Shown here piece by piece: positions 1-4,396 of a stretch of 7,821 nt of DNA. Position 1 is the first letter of the stretch. The number at the start of each line of letters is the position of its first letter. The stretch covers positions 1-7,821 of the forward strand of contig JAATGE010000588.1 in NCBI GenBank assembly GCA_015654825.1, given 5' to 3'. This stretch comes from Rhodospirillales bacterium (GTDB lineage Bacteria; Pseudomonadota; Alphaproteobacteria; Acetobacterales; Acetobacteraceae). Below the pieces are notes generated by a model. The model searched no databases. It was not told where the DNA came from and was given only the letters and a program-made list of their open reading frames with translations. The position numbers were made by a program, and so were the translations under genes.

Positions 1-54
1 AGGAAGGCCAGGGGCTCTGCTGGACCAAGCTGGGGCCTGAGGCCCCCGACCCCC
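1..54 (-). repeat. GC-rich double-hairpin repeat, copy R1 (inverted, diverged)
   Basis: Read on the minus strand this matches the other two copies (140-192 and 6044-6096). It starts with GGGGGTC, has a GGGGCCTCAGGCCCC palindrome, then a GTCCAG...CTGGCC arm, and ends GGCCTTCCT. It is the most diverged copy and may extend beyond the left window edge. It lies in inverted orientation to R2, so the pair could fold into one long imperfect stem around 55-139. Confidence 0.8.
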
Positions 55-68
55 ACTATTGGGGGGAA

Positions 69-109
69 CGGCGAAGCCAGACAATCCGTGTCTGGTACTG
101 GCTTCGCCG
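69..109. repeat. Perfect 12-bp stem-loop between R1 and R2
   Basis: CGGCGAAGCCAG at 69-80 is the exact reverse complement of 98-109, with a 17-nt loop. A second, mutually exclusive stem is possible: CCAGACA at 77-83 pairs with TGTCTGG at 89-95. There is no T-run on either side, so it is not a standard intrinsic terminator. It may be the core of a small mobile palindromic unit. Confidence 0.7.
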
Positions 110-139
110 GGAAACGATGAAAAGCCGCGCAGCGCTATC

Positions 140-192
140 GGGGGTCTGGGGCCTCAGGCCCCAGCGGGTCCAGGGCATAGCCCTGGCCTTCT
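140..192 (+). repeat. GC-rich double-hairpin repeat, copy R2
   Basis: This 53-bp unit differs by about one base (cat versus cag) from copy R3 at 6044-6096. It contains two adjacent small palindromes, TGGGGCC-TCA-GGCCCCA and CCAGGGC-ATA-GCCCTGG, each a 7-bp stem with a 3-nt loop. Its right end overlaps the stop codon (191-193, minus strand) of the DUF427 gene. Confidence 0.88.
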
Positions 193-565
193 ACCGTTCC
201 TCAATTGCATCGACGCGGTCCGGGTAAAACGCGACATGGTCCTTGATTTCGGCAACCGCCGAAAAAGGAGTTTCGTAGGTCCACACGGCGTTGGCCGACC
301 GTTCGCCGCCGACCGGGATGCTGTAGTACGCGCTGTCGCCCTTGTACGGGCAGTACGTTGCGTGCTGGGTCCGTTCCAATAGCGACATATCGACGTCCTG
401 CCGCGGTATGTACTGAACGGCGGGATATGCTGCTTCACGCAACGTCAGCGCCGATCGCGTATCGGCGATGACACGGCCGGCAACGGTGACGACTACGCGC
501 GCCGGATTGGGCTCGATCGTAATCGGATGGTCGGGACCGGGCTGCCTGATTGGTTTGTCCGCCAT
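191..565 (-). CDS. DUF427 domain protein (single domain)
   Basis: This 124-residue protein matches the DUF427 (PF04248) family, small cytoplasmic proteins of unknown biochemical function. The diagnostic motifs are present: YIPRQDVDM at residues 52-60, then T-x-H-x-T-x-C-P-Y-K-G-D at 66-77, then NAVWTYE and the C-terminal IKDHVAFYPDRVD. It has no signal peptide or membrane segment. I chose the ATG at 563-565 because AAGGAG lies 9 nt upstream (575-580). The frame is open to an ATG at 616, but that start lacks a ribosome site and would translate the tandem leader repeat. The gene ends normally for the family, with its TAG touching repeat R2. It is monocistronic, separated from the dehydrogenase by a hairpin. 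The family is recognised with high confidence; the function is not known. Confidence 0.93.
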   Translation of the reverse strand: MADKPIRQPGPDHPITIEPNPARVVVTVAGRVIADTRSALTLREAAYPAVQYIPRQDVDMSLLERTQHATYCPYKGDSAYYSIPVGGERSANAVWTYETPFSAVAEIKDHVAFYPDRVDAIEER

Positions 566-574
566 GACTGACCA

Positions 575-580
575 CTCCTT
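575..580 (-). promoter_or_regulatory. Shine-Dalgarno AAGGAG of the DUF427 gene
   Basis: AAGGAG on the minus strand lies 9 nt before the ATG at 563-565. It decides the start in favour of the 124-residue form over the upstream ATG at 614-616. Confidence 0.8.
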
Positions 581-612
581 TAATTTATTAAACGGGTAAT
601 TTATTAAACGGG
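581..612 (-). repeat. Perfect tandem 16-bp repeat in the DUF427 leader/promoter
   Basis: TAATTTATTAAACGGG occurs twice back to back (581-596 and 597-612) with no mismatch. On the coding strand each unit reads CCCGTTTAATAAATTA and contains TTTAAT, a five-of-six match to a -10 box (603-608 and 587-592). No good -35 box is found at 16-18 bp from either. The second unit abuts the Shine-Dalgarno. It is AT-rich in a GC-rich setting and probably forms part of the promoter. Confidence 0.8.
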
Positions 613-620
613 CCATTGCG

Positions 621-649
621 AACGGCCAGGGGCGGAACCCCTGGCCGTT
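621..649 (-). terminator. Strong hairpin after the dehydrogenase gene
   Basis: AACGGCCAGGGG (621-632) pairs perfectly with CCCCTGGCCGTT (638-649) across a 5-nt loop. It starts 7 nt past the dehydrogenase stop codon, where a terminator is expected. There is no U-tract directly after it on the minus strand, so it may be a Rho-assisted or RNA-stabilising hairpin. The GGCCAGGGG core resembles the second hairpin of the GC-rich repeats, so it may be a degenerate repeat instead. Confidence 0.5.
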
Positions 650-656
650 TCCTCAA

Positions 657-1403
657 CTAGCCTGCCAGCTTGCCGCCATCCACGCCGATCGTTTGGCCGG
701 TGATGAATGGCGCCTTGTCGGAACCGAGAAACAGGATTGTCTCGGCGATTTCCTCGGCTGTCCCGGCGCGTTTCAGCGGCACGCCTGAAATCAGCCCAGC
801 TTTGTTTTTGGCGCTGCCGGTAAAGCGGGTCAGCATGTCGGTTTCCACGGGGCCTGGCGCCACGGCATTTACGCGCACGCCGGAGGGCGCCGCTTCGAGT
901 GCGGCCGACTTCGTCAGGCCTTCGACCGCGTGTTTGCTGGCGACGTAGACGGAGCCGCCGGTCACACCGATTTTTCCGAGTGCTGAGGAGAGGTTGATTA
1001 TGCTGCCCTTGCCCTGCGGCTGCATGACGCGCAGCTCGTGCTTCAGGCTCAGCAGCACGCCGAGCACGTTGGTGTCGAAGATCGCGGCGTAGCTCTCGGC
1101 GGTTTGATCGGTGACCAGGCCGGGCGTGCCTTCGGTGCCGGCGTTGTTGACGGCTACGTCCAGGCGGCCGAAGCGCGCGACGGTCTGATCGACCAGTTTG
1201 CGCACGTCGTCTTCGTGGCGCACGTCGGCGCGGACGAATTCGGCTTCTACGCCGAGCCCGCGCAATTCCTTGACCAGCGCGGTGCCGGCATCGTCGCGGC
1301 GGCCGGAAACGACGAGCTTCGCGCCCTCGCGGGCGAAGGCCAGGGCGGTGGCGCGCCCGATGCCGGTCAGCGCGCCGGTAATCAGGACAATCTGGGCACT
1401 CAT
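657..1403 (-). CDS. Classical short-chain dehydrogenase/reductase (SDR)
   Basis: This is a 248-residue NAD(P)-dependent oxidoreductase of the classical SDR family, the usual length. Visible landmarks are the Rossmann glycine motif TGALTGIG (9-16), D60-V61, NNAG (86-89) and the catalytic tetrad Asn112, Ser140, Tyr153 (YVASK) and Lys157. The family C-terminal PGPVETDM and ITGQTIGVDGG segments follow. Arg35-Arg36 after the second beta strand suggest preference for NADP(H). It has no signal peptide, so it is cytosolic. The ATG at 1401-1403 has AAGGAA 7 nt upstream. The substrate cannot be read from the sequence; database names such as glucose 1-dehydrogenase or 3-oxoacyl-ACP reductase would be generic. 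It lies directly downstream of a TetR gene and its promoter carries the same operator-like palindrome as that gene, so repression by that regulator is likely. Confidence 0.95.
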   Translation of the reverse strand: MSAQIVLITGALTGIGRATALAFAREGAKLVVSGRRDDAGTALVKELRGLGVEAEFVRADVRHEDDVRKLVDQTVARFGRLDVAVNNAGTEGTPGLVTDQTAESYAAIFDTNVLGVLLSLKHELRVMQPQGKGSIINLSSALGKIGVTGGSVYVASKHAVEGLTKSAALEAAPSGVRVNAVAPGPVETDMLTRFTGSAKNKAGLISGVPLKRAGTAEEIAETILFLGSDKAPFITGQTIGVDGGKLAG

Positions 1404-1449
1404 GGGGTTATTCCTTCGAGAGGGCGGTGCTTCAGCGCGCCGTCGGGCA

Positions 1450-1479
1450 TTAATATGGACGTCCGTATTGCGGTGTCAA
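1450..1479 (-). promoter_or_regulatory. Promoter of the SDR gene
   Basis: On the minus strand a perfect TTGACA (1474-1479) is followed after 18 bp by TATTAA (1450-1455). The predicted start lies near 1443, giving a leader of about 40 nt with AAGGAA before the ATG. The -35 box overlaps the TGA stop (1476-1478) of the upstream TetR gene. The geometry is identical to that of the TetR promoter at 2089-2118. Confidence 0.72.
1452..1469 (-). promoter_or_regulatory. Operator-like palindrome at the SDR promoter
   Basis: AATATGGACGTCCGTATT is an 18-bp inverted repeat with one mismatched pair. It fills most of the -35/-10 spacer and overlaps the -10 box, a classic repressor position. The same sequence recurs at the TetR promoter (2091-2108). 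Confidence 0.8.
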
Positions 1480-2084
1480 GCGTCGGCGGTGGTCGCGGCC
1501 GGGGGCGACAGCACGATGGAAAACATGATGTGTTTAAACCGCTCCACCGGCGCCGGGCTGCGTTCCGCCTTCGCCAGCAGAATGGCGCCTTGCAGCGACG
1601 AGAGAACGAACCACGCGACTTCCTCGCAGTCGAACTTTGCCGGCAATTCGCCGGCCGCCACGGCGGCGCTCAGGCAGTATGCGATGGCCTGCTGCACCTC
1701 GGCGAAAATCTCCACGATCCGGCGGCGGATCGGCTCGCTCTGCTCGACGGCTTCGGCGGAAAAATTGCCGAACAGGCAGCCATGGCGCATGGCATCGCGA
1801 TTGAGCCGGTCCACGTTGGCATCGATATAGCGGCGGAGCCGCTGCATCGGCGGCAGCGCGTCGTTGCCCAGCGTTTCGCGCATCAACTGGCGGCCATGGG
1901 CGAAATAGAGGTCGAGCACCTCCAGCCCAAAAGCCTCCTTCGAGGCAAAATGATTGGTGAACGACCCCTGCGGCACGCCGGCGGCCTGCACGATGTCGCG
2001 CACGCTGGCGCCCCCGAAGCCGCGCTCATTCACCACGCGCAGCCCCTCGGTCAGTATTTTCTCACGATTTGAGGGCTTGGACAT
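1476..2084 (-). CDS. TetR-family transcriptional repressor, NemR-like
   Basis: This 202-residue protein has an N-terminal TetR helix-turn-helix (about 26-46: ASVRDIVQAAGVPQGSFTNHF, followed by SKE) and an all-helical ligand domain with the HGCLFGN motif (101-107), as in NemR/AcuR-type regulators. Cys103 and Lys172 are 69 residues apart. The E. coli bleach and electrophile sensor NemR uses Cys106 and Lys175, also 69 apart. I chose the ATG at 2082-2084 because the open frame above it (to 2105) lies inside the predicted operator and upstream of the predicted transcription start. No Shine-Dalgarno is seen, which fits a leaderless message. It probably represses itself and the SDR gene downstream. 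The TetR family is certain; the NemR-like sensing is inference. Confidence 0.94.
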   Translation of the reverse strand: MSKPSNREKILTEGLRVVNERGFGGASVRDIVQAAGVPQGSFTNHFASKEAFGLEVLDLYFAHGRQLMRETLGNDALPPMQRLRRYIDANVDRLNRDAMRHGCLFGNFSAEAVEQSEPIRRRIVEIFAEVQQAIAYCLSAAVAAGELPAKFDCEEVAWFVLSSLQGAILLAKAERSPAPVERFKHIMFSIVLSPPAATTADA

Positions 2085-2088
2085 GCAT

Positions 2089-2118
2089 CTAATATGTCCG
2101 TCCATATTGAATTGTCAA
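2089..2118 (-). promoter_or_regulatory. Promoter of the TetR gene, abutting the start codon
   Basis: On the minus strand a perfect TTGACA (2113-2118), then 18 bp, then TATTAG (2089-2094). A start site 6-8 nt past the -10 falls at about 2081-2083, on or beside the ATG at 2084. The predicted mRNA is therefore leaderless or has a leader of a base or two. Confidence 0.68.
2091..2108 (-). promoter_or_regulatory. Operator-like palindrome at the TetR promoter
   Basis: AATATGTCCGTCCATATT has perfect 6-bp outer arms (AATATG/CATATT). Read on the minus strand it is AATATGGACGGACATATT, which matches the SDR operator (1452-1469) at nearly all positions. It covers the spacer and -10 box of the TetR promoter, implying autorepression. 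Confidence 0.8.
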
Positions 2119-2151
2119 GCGGCGGCCCCATGGAAGCTCGCGAACTCAAGC

Positions 2152-2233
2152 CCAACCAACAAAAGTTTTTTGGTTCTTTTTTTCAAAAAAGAACTTCTTT
2201 TTGAAAAAAGAAGCAAAAACTTTTGTTAATTTG
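2152..2233. repeat. AT-rich cloverleaf palindrome, copy 1
   Basis: Outer arms AACAAAAGTTTTT (2158-2170) and AAAAACTTTTGTT (2215-2227) are perfect reverse complements. Between them lie two small palindromes, GTTCTTTTTT/AAAAAAGAAC (2173-2194) and TTCTTTTT/AAAAAGAA (2195-2212), so one strand can fold as an outer stem carrying two hairpins. It sits between the TetR and ABC-F genes, away from any gene end. A second copy is at 4222-4316. Its reading frames give Lys/Phe-rich peptides that are not genes. Confidence 0.9.
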
Positions 2234-2289
2234 TTCCGTGTTCGACTTCGTCGGCTGGAGTCTCGGGGCGCCGCCGGGTAAGGGGCGGC

Positions 2290-4152
2290 ATGAGTTTGTT
2301 GACGATCTCCGACCTGACTATCCGCATCGCGGGGCGCACGCTGCTGGACCACGCGGACCTGGCCATCGAGGCGGGCAGCCGCGTCGGGCTGGTGGGGCGC
2401 AACGGGGCGGGGAAGACCACGCTGTTGCGGGCGATTTCCGGTGACCTGGCGCCTGACGGCGGGCTGATCCGGCTCGCGGCCCGGGCGCGCATGGGGCAGG
2501 TCAAGCAGGAAGCGCCCTCCGGCGATGCCTCGCTGCTGGATACCGTGCTGGAGGGCGATAGCGAGCGCCTGGCGTTGCTGGCCGAGGCGGAAACCGCCGA
2601 TCCGCATCATTTGGCCGAAATCCACGAGCGGCTGAGCACGATCGGCGCCGACGCGGCGCCCGCGCGCGCCGCGACGATCCTCGCCGGCCTCGGCTTCGAT
2701 GCCGAACAGCAGGCGCGCCCGGTCAACTCGTTCTCCGGCGGCTGGCGCATGCGCGTGGCACTGGCCACGGCGTTGTTCTCGAACCCGGACCTGCTGCTGC
2801 TCGACGAACCGACCAACCACCTCGATCTCGAGGCGACCATCTGGCTGGAATCCTGGCTCGCCAAATTCCCCGGCGCCGCCTTGGTTGTTTCGCACGACCG
2901 TGGGCTGCTGGACCGGGCGGTGAACGCGATCGCGCACCTGGACCGGCAGAAACTCAGCCTGACGCCCGGCGGCTACAGCGAATTCGTCCGCATCCGCACC
3001 GAGCAGGCGATGCAGCAGGCCCGCGCCGCCGAGCGGATCGCGGCGCAGCGCGCGCACATGCAGGCCTTTGTCGATCGTTTTCGCGCCAAGGCGACGAAAG
3101 CGCGCCAGGCGCAGGCGCGGCTCAAGGCGTTGGAGAAACTCCCGGTTATAGAAACGGTTGTCGAAGCCGCCGCGACCCGCTTTGCATTTCCGCAGCCGGC
3201 GCAACTGGCGCCACCCATCCTGGCGCTGGACCGCGTTACGGTCGGCTATGACGGCGTGCCGGTGCTGCGGAATATTCATCTCAGTGTCGATATGGATGAC
3301 CGGATCGCGCTGTTAGGCGCCAACGGCAACGGCAAATCAACGTTGGCAAAACTGATCGCCGGGCGGCTCGAACCGATTTCGGGCGAGGTGCGGCGCAGCG
3401 GCAAGTTGAAGGTCGGCTATTTCGCGCAGCACCAGGCCGAGGAGCTGGTGCTCGGTGAAACGCCGGTGCAGCACATGGCGCGCGCGCTGCCGCGCGCGAC
3501 GCCGCCGATGGTGCGCGCGCAGCTCGCTCGTTTCGGCCTCGACGCCGACCGCGCGGATACGCCCTGCGGCAATCTTTCCGGCGGCGAAAAGGCGCGCCTG
3601 CTGCTGGCGCTGGCCACGCGCGACGCGCCCCAATTGCTGATCCCCGATGAGCCGCCCAACCAGATCGACATCGACGCGCGCGAGGCGCTGGTGCGCGCGC
3701 TCGGCGAGTACGAAGGCGCAGTGCTGCTGATTACGCATGATCCGCATTTGGTGGAGCTGGTCGCGGACCGGTTGTGGCTGGTCGCCGACGGCTCCGTGCG
3801 CACCTACGAGGGCGACCTCGACGAGTACCGCACGCTGGTTGCGGAGCGGGCGCGTCCGGCGCGGACCGATAACGTGCCGAACCGCACCGATGACCGGCGC
3901 GCGCGCGCCGAGGCGCGCCAGGCGGTGGCGCCGCTGCGTCGCCGGGCGCGGGAAGCGGAGGCCAGGATGGCGAAGCTCAACGCGGAGCGGGCGTCGATCG
4001 AGGCCAGGCTCGCGGATCCCGCGATGTACGCGCCCGGCCGCGCCGCGGATGTGACCGACGCCAATACGCGGCTGGCTGCCATCGCCCGCGACCTCGCCGC
4101 GGCGGAGACGGTTTGGCTCGAGGCAGAAGAGGCGCTGGAGCGGGCGGGTTAA
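2290..4152 (+). CDS. ABC-F family ATPase, YheS type
   Basis: This is a 620-residue soluble protein with two ABC ATPase domains and no membrane segment. Domain 1 has Walker A G36-RNGAGKTT, signature FSGGW (148-152), Walker B/D-loop LLLLDEPTNHLD (168-179) and switch His202. The interdomain linker carries FVDRFRAKATKARQAQARLK (about 261-280). Domain 2 has Walker A GANGNGKST (343-351), LSGGE (429-433), PDEPPNQID (452-460) and His483. A C-terminal coiled coil (about 530-620) ends in the LADPAMY region. The linker, FSGGWRMR and C-terminus match E. coli YheS, closer than EttA or Uup. ABC-F proteins act at the ribosomal E site and relieve stalled translation; a resistance role is not indicated. The ATG at 2290 has AGGGG 4 nt upstream. 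The D-loop of domain 2 departs from DEPTNHLD. Two AT-rich palindromes flank the gene. Confidence 0.96.
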   Translation: MSLLTISDLTIRIAGRTLLDHADLAIEAGSRVGLVGRNGAGKTTLLRAISGDLAPDGGLIRLAARARMGQVKQEAPSGDASLLDTVLEGDSERLALLAEAETADPHHLAEIHERLSTIGADAAPARAATILAGLGFDAEQQARPVNSFSGGWRMRVALATALFSNPDLLLLDEPTNHLDLEATIWLESWLAKFPGAALVVSHDRGLLDRAVNAIAHLDRQKLSLTPGGYSEFVRIRTEQAMQQARAAERIAAQRAHMQAFVDRFRAKATKARQAQARLKALEKLPVIETVVEAAATRFAFPQPAQLAPPILALDRVTVGYDGVPVLRNIHLSVDMDDRIALLGANGNGKSTLAKLIAGRLEPISGEVRRSGKLKVGYFAQHQAEELVLGETPVQHMARALPRATPPMVRAQLARFGLDADRADTPCGNLSGGEKARLLLALATRDAPQLLIPDEPPNQIDIDAREALVRALGEYEGAVLLITHDPHLVELVADRLWLVADGSVRTYEGDLDEYRTLVAERARPARTDNVPNRTDDRRARAEARQAVAPLRRRAREAEARMAKLNAERASIEARLADPAMYAPGRAADVTDANTRLAAIARDLAAAETVWLEAEEALERAG

Positions 4153-4189
4153 GGGAGGGGAAGCGCATTTGGAATTTTCTTGGCATTCA

Positions 4190-4214
4190 TTCGGGTCGGA
4201 CGCTTCGACCCGAA
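4190..4214 (+). terminator. Stem-loop downstream of the ABC-F gene
   Basis: TTCGGGTCG (4190-4198) pairs perfectly with CGACCCGAA (4206-4214) over a 7-nt loop, 38 nt past the stop codon. An alternative stem is CGCTTCG (4201-4207) with CGAAGCG (4211-4217). No T-run follows directly, though the AT-rich palindrome begins 8 nt later. It is a possible terminator, not a certain one. Confidence 0.4.
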
Positions 4215-4221
4215 GCGAAAG

Positions 4222-4316
4222 CCAAATTAACAAAAGTTTTTTGGTTCTTTTTTTCAAAAAAGAACAAGAAAAAGTACTTCTTTTTGAAAAAAGAAGCAAA
4301 AACTTTTGTCAGTTGG
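4222..4316. repeat. AT-rich cloverleaf palindrome, copy 2
   Basis: This is a second copy of the element at 2152-2233, in the same internal orientation. Outer arms are 4229-4241 and 4298-4309, and the inner palindromes lie at 4244-4265 and 4278-4295. It differs by an extra 12 nt (4266-4277, AAGAAAAAGTAC) between the two inner hairpins. The outer edges CCAA (4222-4225) and TTGG (4313-4316) extend the symmetry. It sits between the ABC-F and TPR genes and could act as a bidirectional terminator. Confidence 0.9.
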
Positions 4317-4396
4317 AGCGTCCCGCGCCCTGGGTTTTTGCTTTTGGGCGGCGCCGGCCCCCTGACCATGGCGCCAAATCGTGCTACTTACGAGCC

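Larger units (their letters stand above)
1..190. other. Gene-free stretch made of repeats
   Basis: I see no credible gene here. The stretch holds an inverted pair of GC-rich double-hairpin repeats (1-54 and 140-192) around an independent hairpin (69-109). The only open frame through it (59-382, plus) runs through repeat sequence and then antisense to the DUF427 gene, so it is not a gene. Any gene left of the window cannot be judged. Confidence 0.75.

Noticed and set aside
1..192. Repeats as a CRISPR array
   Set aside because: Only two copies, inverted to each other, each with internal palindromes; no regular spacers and no cas genes.
59..382. 107-codon plus-strand frame starting TTG
   Set aside because: It runs through repeat R2 and then antisense to the DUF427 gene; no family signature.
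566..616. 17-codon upstream extension of the DUF427 gene
   Set aside because: It covers the tandem 16-bp repeat and the Shine-Dalgarno; the start at 565 is far better supported.
1038..2072. Long plus-strand frame (344 codons) opposite the SDR and TetR genes
   Set aside because: It is the antisense shadow of two well-recognised genes, low in domain-like content, a usual effect of high GC codon bias.
2085..2105. 7-codon upstream extension of the TetR gene
   Set aside because: It lies in the operator and upstream of the predicted transcription start.
2146..3279. Minus-strand frame of 377 codons opposite the ABC-F gene
   Set aside because: Arg/Gln/Gly-rich antisense shadow, partly through the AT-rich palindrome; the ABC-F frame is certain.
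4169..4396. 76-codon upstream extension of the TPR frame
   Set aside because: It encodes the Lys/Phe-rich translation of the AT-rich palindrome and would hide the signal peptide beginning at 4397.
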